Assembly: GCF_003011885.1 (NCBI RefSeq)
Contig: NZ_PXXO01000011.1
Span: forward strand, 30,646-94,645
Origin: Cyanobium usitatum str. Tous
Lineage (GTDB): Bacteria > Cyanobacteriota > Cyanobacteriia > PCC-6307 > Cyanobiaceae
DNA length: 64,000 bases
Direction of reading: 5' to 3'
Shown here: positions 8,714 to 17,529 of the stretch, piece by piece
Position numbering within the stretch: position 1 is the stretch's first letter
How the letters are laid out: every line of letters starts with the position of its first letter
The notes under the pieces: generated by a model
Database searches by the model: none
Told to the model about the DNA's origin: nothing
Seen by the model: only the letters and a program-made list of their open reading frames with translations
Program-made: the position numbers and the translations under genes

Positions 8714-10980
8714 GGCTTGGGGATTGAATGGCGAGCGAGTTCGATTAGTCGCATCTCCTGCAGAGCCAGGAGGAAGGCCAGGGTTGATTCGGCACCTTGG
8801 TTCATGTTTACGCTGTCGTCTTGAAGGCCATCGAAACAGCCGCCAGTGCGTGCGTCATAGAGCGGCAGGTGCAGGTCGTTGTCGCCTAGGAACCAGGCAA
8901 AGGCTCGCCAGGCCTCGCGCAGCCAGAAGCTATCGCCCGTAGCTGACCAGGCCTCAACGCAAGCCGACACTGAAGCGCAGGCCTCCAGTGGTTGCTGGTC
9001 GAAGGTGGCCCGCTGCTGGCCTCGGCGGTAGAAGCCATTGGAACCAATTGGCCTGAAATGGCCAGCTTCAGCGGTTTGCTCTGCCATCAACCAGCGCAGA
9101 CTGCGCAGACCCACATCAAGGGCTTCGCTTCGATTCGACCAGCGGCCACTGAGGATCAGGGCGTGCGGCAGGGAAGCATTGTCGTAACTCAGCACATCCT
9201 CAAACCAGGGCCATTCATCACCGGAGTTTTGATCGAAGGCCACCAGTAACTGATCGGTGAGGGTATCGCGCATCAGATCGACGGTTCGATCACCACTCAG
9301 CTTGCGCAGATACTCATGAATAGCCTTGAGTCCAAGGGCCCAGGCCCGTGGACTCGTTGTTTTGGTGACCGAGGGCAGCGCCAGCTGAAACAGATCCACT
9401 GCCCAGTGGCGCAAATCATCGCGGCGGGATCTGCCTACACAGGCAGCCAGGGCTAGCAAGGTGCGGCCCAGGCAATCATCGGAGCCATCCTCATCGAGCC
9501 AGGTGCGCTCGAAGCTCATGAAGTTATGAAATCGGCAAGTTCCTGGGATGTAGGCATAGTTAATAAACGATGCATAACAAGTAGCCAGTGCTTGTACATC
9601 GGGCGTGGCATCGCCCGATTCTTCGAGCATTACAAGTAATTGCAGCGCGCGAACATTGTCATCCGTGCAATATCCTTCCTTGAAATTGGGAAATGTGAAT
9701 TTGGCGTGCTGATAAACACCTGTTGAATCCGAGATTCTCTTCAGATGCTCAAGCCTTAAGGCCGGCAGCTCGCGCGGTTCCTGCTCCAGAGGCTTGATTG
9801 GGGAGTGCAGCACCACTCCGTTGCCACGCTCTAGCCTGGCTCGCTCAAAAGAGTTGGCATAAAGTTCAGCTACCTGGCTCCAGATCATGCCCCTACCCAG
9901 TAGGTAGGCCTGCTTGCGCATGGCATGTCTACGCACTTCATCGATCAACAAACCGATCAGGGCTTCGGCAATTGCATCACTGTTGCGAAAGGGCACTAAC
10001 ACGCCCCGGTCTTCAGCAAGCAGCTCTTCTGCGTGCCAGTAGGGAGTGGAGATCACCGCCTTGCCGCAACCGAAGGCATAGGAGAGGGTGCCAGAGGTGA
10101 TCTGATCACGGTTGAGATAGGGAGTGATATAAATATCCGCAACACCAAGAAAATCTTTAAGCTCTTCAGCGCTCACAAAGCGGTTATAGAAGATCACCTG
10201 CTTTCTCACCCCAAGCTCAAGGGCAAGCCTCTCAAGGCTTAAGCGATAGGTTTCGCCCTGCTCTCGTAGCAGATGGGGATGGGTGGCACCCAATACGATA
10301 TAGACGACCTCGGGGAACACCTTGACCACCTCAGGTAAGGCCCGGATAACGTTTTCTATTCCCTTGGCTGGCGAGATCAGCCCAAAGGTAAGAAGAACTT
10401 TTTTGCCCTCAACACCAAACTGATCTTTGTAATAGTTGGGATCTACAAACGGCATGTCTGGCACGCCATGGGGGATCACATCTAGATGATCTGCTTGCAA
10501 CCCGTAGATTTCCTCAAGAATTCGGCGCCCCCGTTCACTCATCACAATGATCCGTGCTGAAAGTGCGGCGAGCTCCTTCATCACATGCAGATGTTCGGCG
10601 CTGGGCTCCTCCAGGATCGTATGGAGTTGGGTAACCACAGGGATATGGACGTGGCGTAAAAGTGTGAGGATATGCTTGCCAGCTGGGCCGCCATAGATGC
10701 CAAACTCGTGCTGGAGGCAGATGACATCAGTGTCGGTGAGATTCAGGAAATCGGCAGCGCGGCGATAGCTGCTCAAATCCTGCTCCGCAATCTCAAAACG
10801 AACTTCCGGTGGATAGGCGTAGCCTTCGGGAACGTCGTTTACCGCAACGATGAAGCATTCGTTGTCGGCTGCGTCGTCGGAGAGAGCTCGATAAACCGAG
10901 TGGGAGAAGGTGGCGATCCCACATTTCCTTGGCAGATAGTCGCCAATGATTGCAATTTTTCGAGTAGATCTTGGCTTCAA
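8710..10980 (-). CDS. GT4 glycosyltransferase fused to a C-terminal alpha-helical glycosidase-like domain
   Basis: A 756-residue two-part protein. Residues 1-390 are a GT-B glycosyltransferase of family 4: an N-terminal GDYLPRKCGIATFS loop, donor-site GLISPAKGIENVI, and TSGTLSYAFGCGKAVIST, which holds the conserved sugar-nucleotide region. Residues about 400-756 are helix-rich with GYCTDDNVRAL, WPWFEDVLSYDNASLPHAL, TFDQQPLEACASV and NMNQGAEST, which look like an (alpha/alpha)6 barrel such as six-hairpin glycosidases. No signal peptide. It sits between a GH130 gene and the oxidoreductase, with ATGA overlaps on both sides. Donor and product are unknown. Confidence 0.8.
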   Translation of the reverse strand: MKPRSTRKIAIIGDYLPRKCGIATFSHSVYRALSDDAADNECFIVAVNDVPEGYAYPPEVRFEIAEQDLSSYRRAADFLNLTDTDVICLQHEFGIYGGPAGKHILTLLRHVHIPVVTQLHTILEEPSAEHLHVMKELAALSARIIVMSERGRRILEEIYGLQADHLDVIPHGVPDMPFVDPNYYKDQFGVEGKKVLLTFGLISPAKGIENVIRALPEVVKVFPEVVYIVLGATHPHLLREQGETYRLSLERLALELGVRKQVIFYNRFVSAEELKDFLGVADIYITPYLNRDQITSGTLSYAFGCGKAVISTPYWHAEELLAEDRGVLVPFRNSDAIAEALIGLLIDEVRRHAMRKQAYLLGRGMIWSQVAELYANSFERARLERGNGVVLHSPIKPLEQEPRELPALRLEHLKRISDSTGVYQHAKFTFPNFKEGYCTDDNVRALQLLVMLEESGDATPDVQALATCYASFINYAYIPGTCRFHNFMSFERTWLDEDGSDDCLGRTLLALAACVGRSRRDDLRHWAVDLFQLALPSVTKTTSPRAWALGLKAIHEYLRKLSGDRTVDLMRDTLTDQLLVAFDQNSGDEWPWFEDVLSYDNASLPHALILSGRWSNRSEALDVGLRSLRWLMAEQTAEAGHFRPIGSNGFYRRGQQRATFDQQPLEACASVSACVEAWSATGDSFWLREAWRAFAWFLGDNDLHLPLYDARTGGCFDGLQDDSVNMNQGAESTLAFLLALQEMRLIELARHSIPKP

Positions 10981-12449
10981 GGATATTTCTCCAGTGGGTT
11001 GGCCTTCAATTTTCGCAATAACTCATCAACGGATACGGTGGCAAAAGTGGCTGACTGATCGCTCATGGCGTAAGGTATGATCAGCTTATCGGCATGGATT
11101 AGTGATCCGCAACTATAGACAACATTCGGAACATATCCCTCTCTCTCCTCCTTGGTTGGCTCCAGCAGGGGCTCCTTGAGGCGGCCGATCACTTGGCTGG
11201 GATCGTTAATGTCGAGTAGAATCGCGCCTATGGTGTATCTACGCATTGGTCCAACGCCATGGGTTAGTACCAGCCAGCCGGCATCGGTTTCGATAGGCGA
11301 GCCACAGTTGCCAATCTGAACGAACTCCCAGGGGTAGGTGGGCCGCATCAAAATACGCTTTTCGTACCAGAAGTGCAGCTGATCTGAATACATCAGGTAG
11401 ATATTCTCTCCATCCTGCCTGGAAAGCATGGCGTACGAGCCTCCCAGTTTCCTTGGGAATAGGGCCATGCCCTTATTTGCCACTTCAGGGCCGTTTAAGG
11501 TGCTTATCTTGAACTGGGTGAAGTCTTTAGTTTCCAGCAGCTGGGGGAAGACAAGCTGACCGTCATAGGCGCTATAGGTCGCATAATAGGTAGTCTGCCC
11601 GTTTTCCTCAAAAGCAACAAATCGAGCATCTTCAATGCCACGACTTTCGGTGGGAGAGGTGGGGAAGATAGCTCGCTCTGAGCAATCATCACCTGGGTCG
11701 AAGCTGAGCTCGTAGTTTGCGCGTGCCAGCGATAGTACGCTCTCCGCTATATGCATGCTGTCTGTATTGGCGAGACGGTCACTGCGCAGGGCCTGGTTGG
11801 TTAACTCCTTGAGTTCCTCAAAGCTGAAAAAATCAGGCAGCTGATCCATCAGCCGCTGAGCAAGATGCGTAAGCAAGCCCATTTCAACAAGCTTTCGCTC
11901 GAAAAGATGCTTTTCATAGCTTGGGTTTGGATGCACATCAGCAGCTGCCACAAAGGGGCTCGGCTGATCGAGGGCGATGCCTCCCTCTCGGTTGATAACG
12001 CCAGTGCGAAAAACAATTGAGGAGATATGGCCTTCGCCCGTCGCCCGTAGGCTTAGGAGAAAGCGCATGCTGCCTTCATCGATTCCCGATTGATCCGGAT
12101 GCCGCACGATTGACGGATTGAAGAGAGCCGCCGCTTCAAGGGAATATTCCAGCGTGAAATAGGCACCGATCAGCAGCCTTTCGCAGCGGTTTAGGGGCCG
12201 ATCGGTGATCAGATGCTCGCTCACATGTCCGAAACGAGTGAGCAGAAAGGCCTGCAACTTTTCATGGCGGCCTTCAAAGCTCTTCAGCATGATTGTGGCT
12301 TCGCGCTCCGCCTCGGAGCGGCTTAGGGCCATGACCCGAGCAACAATTCGTTGAATGCGTTCCCTGCCACTCGTTTCGAAGGCCCTTAAAAACACCCGCG
12401 AAGGGTCCGGTCGAATTTGAATATTTGTTCTGTTGACCTGAAGTGACAT
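10977..12449 (-). CDS. GH130-family phosphorylase-like protein (long form)
   Basis: A 490-residue GH130 relative and first gene of the operon. NPSIV near residue 111 matches the start of the propeller. A helical insertion of roughly 150 residues follows before GIEDAR at 271-276, where Asp274 would be the acid. Ala replaces the Pro seen in the short paralogue. Later motifs are TYSAYDG, FPRKLGGSYAMLSR, GNCGSPI, LTHGVGPMRRY and GYVPNVVYSCG. The N-terminal 100 residues are charged and helical. The ATG at 12449 is preceded by AGGCAGG at suitable distance. Two different GH130 proteins in one operon suggests distinct linkage or chain-length specificities. Confidence 0.78.
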   Translation of the reverse strand: MSLQVNRTNIQIRPDPSRVFLRAFETSGRERIQRIVARVMALSRSEAEREATIMLKSFEGRHEKLQAFLLTRFGHVSEHLITDRPLNRCERLLIGAYFTLEYSLEAAALFNPSIVRHPDQSGIDEGSMRFLLSLRATGEGHISSIVFRTGVINREGGIALDQPSPFVAAADVHPNPSYEKHLFERKLVEMGLLTHLAQRLMDQLPDFFSFEELKELTNQALRSDRLANTDSMHIAESVLSLARANYELSFDPGDDCSERAIFPTSPTESRGIEDARFVAFEENGQTTYYATYSAYDGQLVFPQLLETKDFTQFKISTLNGPEVANKGMALFPRKLGGSYAMLSRQDGENIYLMYSDQLHFWYEKRILMRPTYPWEFVQIGNCGSPIETDAGWLVLTHGVGPMRRYTIGAILLDINDPSQVIGRLKEPLLEPTKEEREGYVPNVVYSCGSLIHADKLIIPYAMSDQSATFATVSVDELLRKLKANPLEKYP

Positions 12450-12802
12450 GGTTTATAGCCTGCCTAAGGGATCAAAAATGCTAGAAATAAAAAGTCGGGT
12501 TAAAAGCAAGAATATTGTTGCCTTTGTGTTTGGTACCCGTTCAGGCCTGGATTACTGCTGCGAATATTTGCCTTGCTGCACCCTAGATGCTGGCTTCAAT
12601 TTTGGTTGCATTTCAGGTAAAAAGTATTCGCGATATGTTCCCTTGATGCTGCGATTTCAGCGACAGACTCACTTGCGACTCCAGTAGTCGTCCTTGCCTT
12701 GAGTTCGGCTTAGCTACTGCAGAACGAGTAACCCCTCCGCAGGGTCATCCAGGCGCTGGTCAGGAGCTGCTGCCGAGCGAGCTTGGTGTTGTTTCCAATG
12801 AA
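12450..12802. promoter_or_regulatory. AT-rich leader/promoter region of the GH130-GT4 operon
   Basis: A 353-base non-coding gap. The part nearest the operon (12450-12560) is clearly AT-rich compared with the GC-rich surroundings and most likely holds the operon promoter reading leftward. A TTGCTT and a later TAGCAT can be seen on the minus strand but their spacing is long, so no exact promoter is claimed. A 79-residue frame on the plus strand here looks spurious. Confidence 0.45.
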
Positions 12803-14182
12803 TCACGCTTCCCCCCTTTGCACCCCGCTGCCGCAGCGGGTGCGTTGCCGTTCTTGCTTGCGGGCCAGCCGCTCGGTGATGCCGAGCTCAGCGCCTTTCC
12901 AGAGCCGATTGATCTCAGAGGTGAAGTGCTCGGCTAGCAGGGGGGACTCAAACACCAGCAGGGTTTCGTCGTTCTGGTGGGCGGCTGAGGGGCTCCAGTT
13001 GAAGGAGCCGGTGATCACGGTGCGGTTGTCGATGACAGCCAGCTTGTGGTGGAGTTTGTCGCCGCTGGCCAGGCGTGGTGTGCCGACACTTTCCAGGGGG
13101 CGCTGCCAGGGGCGGTTCGCCGCTTCCACGCCGCAACGGTGATCGGGCAGTTGGGTGCCGAGCAGATCGAGCACTTCGCTGAAGGCGCGGTTTGCAAAGC
13201 CGGGATCGGCCAGTAGGCGGATGGTTACCCCCTGCCCCTGCAGGCGGGCCATGGCATCGGCCAGCCGTTGTTCAGAGAGTACGAATAGGGCGAGATCCAG
13301 CTGCTTGCGGCTGCCGGAGAGCAACTTCTCCAATAGCAGCAGGCCCTGGTGGGGATCGCTGCGGCGATGGGGCGCGAACAGCACCGTCACCGGCGTTGCC
13401 CCCACCAGCAACTTTTGGGGAGCTCCGCCGCCCTTGCCCAGCCCAAAGCGGCTGTCGGGCTGGCCGCCGGGGCCGTCGCCCCACATCCGCTCAAACTCGG
13501 CCAGAAAGGAGTTGGCCAGTTCACGGCTGCGCAGACGCAGCAGGTGATTGACGTTGCCGCGGCTGCGGTCTGCCCCCGGATCGCCGTGGATGCAGGAGGG
13601 GGTGAAATTGGCTGAGCCGGTCACCACCACGGCCCGGTCCACCACCATGAATTTGTGGTGCATGAGGCCACTGCCGGCGCTGCCATCTGCGGTGTCATCG
13701 ATCAGGGGCACGCCGGCCCGCTGCAGGATTGCCACAGCGTCTCCCCAACCGAGGGCCTTGAGCTGCTCATGGCGTGTGCGCTGGTGTGGGGCCAGATCCG
13801 CCGGATGTTCTTCGCTCCAGGGGCTGCTGTAGGTGTTTTCCAGCACCACCTTCACCGTCAGCCCCTCGCGGTGCTTAGCCGCCAGCGCTTCGGCCAGCTT
13901 CGGCAGCGACAGCTCCTGCACCGCTACCAGGATTTCCCGCCGCGCCGACTGAATACTTGCCAGCACGAAAGCCTCGAGATCATCGCCCTGACGCCATTGA
14001 CCGGTGATAGGGCTGCGGTAGCGGCTGGTTTCAGCGTGGTTGAAGGCCAGCTCGATGCCCTTGGGCAGGGGCTTGGGCCGGGCTGACTGGCCAAGGAGCT
14101 GGGCGTCAGCGCTGCAGCCAGCTAAAGCCAAGCCCACAAGGCTTGCCCAGGCGAAGGGGTGGCGCGGCGAAAGGTTGGCCAT
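12803..14182 (-). CDS. Phospholipase D-family lipoprotein, two HKD motifs
   Basis: A 459-residue PLD/cardiolipin-synthase superfamily protein anchored in the envelope. The N-terminus has a lipobox (LVGLALAGC) with the modified Cys near residue 22. The two catalytic motifs are HHKFMVVDRAVVVTGSANF and LHHKLAVIDNRTVITGSFNW. The start at ATG 14182 places the signal peptide normally; an ATG 12 codons upstream would lengthen it. As a lipoprotein it probably acts in the periplasm on phospholipid or nucleic acid phosphodiesters; true cardiolipin synthases are normally multi-pass membrane proteins. Confidence 0.85.
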   Translation of the reverse strand: MANLSPRHPFAWASLVGLALAGCSADAQLLGQSARPKPLPKGIELAFNHAETSRYRSPITGQWRQGDDLEAFVLASIQSARREILVAVQELSLPKLAEALAAKHREGLTVKVVLENTYSSPWSEEHPADLAPHQRTRHEQLKALGWGDAVAILQRAGVPLIDDTADGSAGSGLMHHKFMVVDRAVVVTGSANFTPSCIHGDPGADRSRGNVNHLLRLRSRELANSFLAEFERMWGDGPGGQPDSRFGLGKGGGAPQKLLVGATPVTVLFAPHRRSDPHQGLLLLEKLLSGSRKQLDLALFVLSEQRLADAMARLQGQGVTIRLLADPGFANRAFSEVLDLLGTQLPDHRCGVEAANRPWQRPLESVGTPRLASGDKLHHKLAVIDNRTVITGSFNWSPSAAHQNDETLLVFESPLLAEHFTSEINRLWKGAELGITERLARKQERQRTRCGSGVQRGEA

Positions 14183-14239
14183 GGCAGCCCTGGGCGGTTG
14201 TACCCAGGGTTCCCACATTGGATCAAGCTGGGGCTTTAT

Positions 14240-14440
14240 CTAGTGGTGGCCCGGCATCTCGGCGGTGCGCAGCATCACCACGAACCAACCAGTACCAATC
14301 AACACAGCGCTGAGCATGGCGGCTGGCAGGCCGAAGCGCATCAACACAACCGGCACAATCAGCGGAAATGCCAAGGCTCCTGCCACCGGTGTGAGGGCGA
14401 CGGCTGAGCGCTTCAGCGCCAAGGCTCGATTTAGAACCAT
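14240..14440 (-). CDS. Small membrane protein, two predicted helices
   Basis: A 66-residue protein with two hydrophobic segments (VALTPVAGALAFPLIVPVVLM and AAMLSAVLIGTGWFVVMLR) separated by RFGLPA. Function unknown. Its ATG lies within the last 10 bases of the DUF4912 gene, implying co-translation. Length and composition are consistent with a real cyanobacterial small membrane protein. Confidence 0.5.
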   Translation of the reverse strand: MVLNRALALKRSAVALTPVAGALAFPLIVPVVLMRFGLPAAMLSAVLIGTGWFVVMLRTAEMPGHH

Positions 14441-15474
14441 TCGCTTACGGCCTTTTCGGCTGGGTTGCTGTTGTCCTCAGGGGTAGAGCGGCTGAATTCC
14501 AGGGTGATGTTGCGCTTCTGCTCGCCATCGGCGGCGACCGCCTCGATCGGATAAAGCTGCTGACCATCGCGGAAGGGCACTTGCACCCGGAAGGTGCCAT
14601 CGGCGGAAAGGGGCACCTCCTCACCGCCAATGGTGAGGCGGGCAGCGGGATCGGTGGCCCCATAGACAATCAGCTCAGCATCAGCCACAAGCCAGAACGA
14701 GCGTTGACGGGAGGCGACCCCGCCGATGCCAGAGGCGTTGCGGCCACTGGCCCAGATGCCGGCACCAGAGGTGTTGAGTTCACTGGTGTCCAGGCCGGCT
14801 GCGTGTAGCTCATGAAAAGCCTCAGAACCCCTGCCAAGACTGCGCCAGCGGGCTGTAGCTGTTTGATATAGGCGTTCGTGTAGTCCTGCATCGGCTGGCT
14901 CCACCGGCGTCGGCAGGATGGCTGGAGCCGTGTCCAGCGAAAAGGGCACGAACTGGTCGAGAATTTGCTCGCTGGGGTGCTGGGCGGGTACCCGTGCCAC
15001 TGAAGAGAAGGCCAGGGAGATCCAGCCGCCGCTGCCTTTGCGGTAGCCGAGTTCCACCCGGTAATCCCGATCGCACAGGGGCACTGGCAGATACCACTCG
15101 GTGGCATGGCTGTCGACCACCACTTCCTGCAGGGTGTGGGGGTGGGCTGAGCCGCCCGGCAGGCCAGTCACGTCGGCGACGCGCAGGCAAAGCTGGGAGG
15201 CACCAGTTGCCAGGGCTGAGGCCCGATCGCTTTGGGAGATATCCCAGAACACATAGGCCCACTGGGGATCGCGGGGCAGAAATACGACGCTGGTATTTGC
15301 TGAGCTGGGTCGGGGAGCTGGGGGTAGCTCTGCTTCGATTGCCTTGAGACTGATGGGCGTGTCCTCCTCATCCTGGCGATCATTGATGGCGGCTAGGAGT
15401 TCATCCTTGGACTTACGGCTGTACAAGCCCACCCCAAGGTCCCTAGCGACCTGGCGAAGCTGACGCAGGGTCAT
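14431..15474 (-). CDS. Rho_N plus DUF4912 domain protein
   Basis: A 347-residue protein. Residues 1-40 form a Rho N-terminal-like helix module (TLRQLRQVARDLGVGLYSRKSKDELLAAI), commonly a nucleic-acid-binding SAP-like fold. From residue 70 there is a DUF4912 domain (VVFLPRDPQWAYVFWDIS), a beta-sandwich with carbohydrate-module-like character, ending in FRVQVPFRDGQQLYPIEAVAADG. ATG 15474 is preferred because it begins directly at the Rho_N helix; an ATG ten codons earlier exists. No signal peptide. The molecular role of this cyanobacterial architecture is not known to me. Confidence 0.75.
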   Translation of the reverse strand: MTLRQLRQVARDLGVGLYSRKSKDELLAAINDRQDEEDTPISLKAIEAELPPAPRPSSANTSVVFLPRDPQWAYVFWDISQSDRASALATGASQLCLRVADVTGLPGGSAHPHTLQEVVVDSHATEWYLPVPLCDRDYRVELGYRKGSGGWISLAFSSVARVPAQHPSEQILDQFVPFSLDTAPAILPTPVEPADAGLHERLYQTATARWRSLGRGSEAFHELHAAGLDTSELNTSGAGIWASGRNASGIGGVASRQRSFWLVADAELIVYGATDPAARLTIGGEEVPLSADGTFRVQVPFRDGQQLYPIEAVAADGEQKRNITLEFSRSTPEDNSNPAEKAVSEWF

Positions 15475-15610
15475 GCGTGCCAATGCGGTGAATGCCTGCG
15501 TCACAGCAACAGATTTCTTTTGGGATCAGTGTGGACGAGTTTCTCCTGGCTCGGGTAGCTCGATCTAGAGCCGTCAGTAGATGCTGACGGCCTGGGTGCT
15601 GATGGCCCAC

Positions 15611-15636
15611 AAAAAAGGGCGGCCTTTTGACCGCCC
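15611..15636 (-). terminator. Intrinsic terminator of cpcG
   Basis: On the minus strand, 24 bases after the cpcG stop, GGGCGG-8 bases-CCGCCC forms a strong hairpin followed directly by six T (plus strand A-run 15611-15616). The position suits a highly expressed phycobilisome gene. Confidence 0.9.
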
Positions 15637-15659
15637 GGGGATTTAGTTGGAGACAGGCT

Positions 15660-16421
15660 TCAGCGGCCGATGCTGCGGTACGGAACCTTGGACAGATAGT
15701 CCATGCTGACGCTGCCGGATGCACCGCCTTGGCTGCGCATGGCAGGCAGATTGCGCACCCAGGGGAGGTAGTCCTCGGGGAAGCCGCCACGGCGCTGACG
15801 GGAGCGAGCGGGGATCGTTTTGGCGGTGCCGGTGTACACAACTTGGGGGAAGCCCAAGATGCCGCGGTAATAGGCCTCGTATCGCGGAGTGGTGATGTTG
15901 AAGGGGGTTTCGCCCAGATCGCGGGAGCCCACCACGCGGTTGCGGTGGAAGGGAACGGTGTCGTAACCGAAGGCGTCCAGGTATTCTTGGCCGTTGAGGA
16001 TGTCGTCAACCATGCCCTTGACCCCGCGGGTCATCAGCACGGCCGCCCAGGCGATCTCCTCAGACCTGCCGTGGGTGGGGCGACCCAGCAGCTTTTCCAC
16101 CAGGTGGCGCACCACTCGGTAATTGCTGTTCAGGTTGTAGAAGCTGCGGGTGAAGGTGTCTGAGAGACACAGGGAGCGAATGAAATCCCGCACACTCATT
16201 TGGCCGTTGCGCAGCTGGCTCTCCAATGTCGAGTTGCGGTCGACCTTGAAGGCATAAAAGAAAATCTGTCGATAACACGACTCAATGACCAGATTTAGGT
16301 CTTTGGGATCCATTGCCCTGTCCATGGACATGGGTTTGGGGTCCTCATCCGAACCCACCCGAAGCGGGTCAACCCGCGAGTTTTGGGTAGTGGGCGCGTA
16401 TTTCAGGAGGGGCAGGGCCAC
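15660..16421 (-). CDS. cpcG: Phycobilisome rod-core linker polypeptide CpcG
   Basis: A 253-residue linker that attaches phycocyanin rods to the allophycocyanin core. The N-terminus (ALPLLKYAPTTQNSRV) is diagnostic for CpcG. The phycobilisome linker domain spans residues about 35-170 with CYRQIFFYAF, VRDFIRSLCLSDTF, FYNLNSNYRVVRHLVEKLLGR and FGYDTVPFHR. The remaining tail contacts the core. The start is a GTG at 16421. A strong terminator follows at 15611-15636, so it is probably a single-gene transcript. Confidence 0.95.
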   Translation of the reverse strand: MALPLLKYAPTTQNSRVDPLRVGSDEDPKPMSMDRAMDPKDLNLVIESCYRQIFFYAFKVDRNSTLESQLRNGQMSVRDFIRSLCLSDTFTRSFYNLNSNYRVVRHLVEKLLGRPTHGRSEEIAWAAVLMTRGVKGMVDDILNGQEYLDAFGYDTVPFHRNRVVGSRDLGETPFNITTPRYEAYYRGILGFPQVVYTGTAKTIPARSRQRRGGFPEDYLPWVRNLPAMRSQGGASGSVSMDYLSKVPYRSIGR

Positions 16422-16512
16422 ACAACTTCATCATCCGTCGTTGCTGATCGTAGAAGTGCAGCCGCGGCCGGGTTCGGCTGGCCGTGACAGGGCTCACAGT
16501 CCGTAACGTTCG

Positions 16513-17529
16513 TCACCATCCCAGGGGAGACAGGGGCTGCTCGGAAACGGTCTCTTGGCCTGGGGCTGGGGACCCAGGCTGCGGGCTGTCTAGCAGCCGT
16601 GTCTCGACGCAGAAGGACGCCGTATTGGAGAGGCCCTCCACCGTGCTGGTGCGCAGACGCACATTGGGGCCGGCAAAGCTGAATCGCTCCAGGCTGGCCA
16701 TGGTTTCGTAGCCGGTGGTGAGCAGTAGACCGTCGCGCTCGTCCATGGCGAAATGACCTGCCACGGGGGCGGTTTCGGCGTAGCCACGGTCGCGCAAAAG
16801 CAGGCCTGACCGGCCTAGCTCATCGGTGGGGATCAAGCCGAAAACACTTTCTCCCTCGTGGGCTTCTCCGGCCTTATCCCACGCCATTGAGGCGTTCCAG
16901 GTCACTCGGCAGCCCCCAACGAGGCCGGCAGGATTTTCGCCGTGGAGCTCGGCGATGGCGATCAGGCGGGGGTCGGACGAGGAGATCTCCACCACCTCAA
17001 TGAAGGAGCCTCCCGCCTCAGCTCGCCGGTGCAACAGGTGATGGCTGCTGCGCTGGGAGCGCCAGCGACCGCAGCTAAGGCGGAAAAAGCTGAGGGCGTC
17101 GGCGATCGACTCGGAATGGATTTCGCTCACTGGCGTGTTGGGTCTGGGGCTGGGGCTGTCTCTGTGGGGATGATCGCAAGCCGCGGCGATTAGGTCGCCC
17201 AGCTCTAGGGCCAATGGCGCCCGGCCAAGGGCGGCGGCCAGTTGCTGCAGCTGCCCGCCCGCCGCCTCTAATTGCTCCACCAGAACTTCCTGGAAGCGGG
17301 GGGAGTCGGCGAGCGCGGGCTGCTGGCTGGCCCAGGCGCGCATCGCGTCGTGGCCTGGCAGGGCCCCTGCGGGCTGGTGGGCTGCGATCGCCTGCAGGCT
17401 GCGCAGGCTGTGGGCCAGAAGGCGCAGATGGTGCCGCTCCAAGGCAGGCAGGAGGGTGGCCTCCAGCTCCGCCAGTTCTGCTGCTGAAAGGGGACTTTGG
17501 GCCTGGGGTGGCGGTGCTTCAGTCTTCAC
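16513..17529 (-). CDS. CpcS/CpeS-type phycobiliprotein lyase with N-terminal extension
   Basis: A 338-residue protein. Residues about 145-315 match the CpeS/CpcS chromophore-lyase fold, a lipocalin-like barrel: FFRLSCGRWRSQRSSHHL at its start, GGCRVTWNASMAWD, LLRDRGYAETAPVAGHFAMDE, LTTGYETMASLERF and LRTSTVEGLSNTASFC. These lyases attach phycocyanobilin to the beta-Cys of phycobiliproteins. The first 140 residues are an unrelated Leu/Ala-rich helical region that ordinary CpcS proteins of about 180-200 residues lack. Its start overlaps the 3' end of sufR by 11 bases. The bilin and target subunit cannot be assigned. Confidence 0.82.
   Translation of the reverse strand: MKTEAPPPQAQSPLSAAELAELEATLLPALERHHLRLLAHSLRSLQAIAAHQPAGALPGHDAMRAWASQQPALADSPRFQEVLVEQLEAAGGQLQQLAAALGRAPLALELGDLIAAACDHPHRDSPSPRPNTPVSEIHSESIADALSFFRLSCGRWRSQRSSHHLLHRRAEAGGSFIEVVEISSSDPRLIAIAELHGENPAGLVGGCRVTWNASMAWDKAGEAHEGESVFGLIPTDELGRSGLLLRDRGYAETAPVAGHFAMDERDGLLLTTGYETMASLERFSFAGPNVRLRTSTVEGLSNTASFCVETRLLDSPQPGSPAPGQETVSEQPLSPLGW

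Noticed and set aside
12448..12687. 79-residue plus-strand frame opposite the operon start
   Set aside because: Composition and lack of any domain suggest chance; it overlaps the GH130 start and the AT-rich promoter region.
12820..12845. GC-rich inverted repeat at the end of the PLD gene as a terminator
   Set aside because: It has a bulge, lies inside the coding sequence and no T-run follows.
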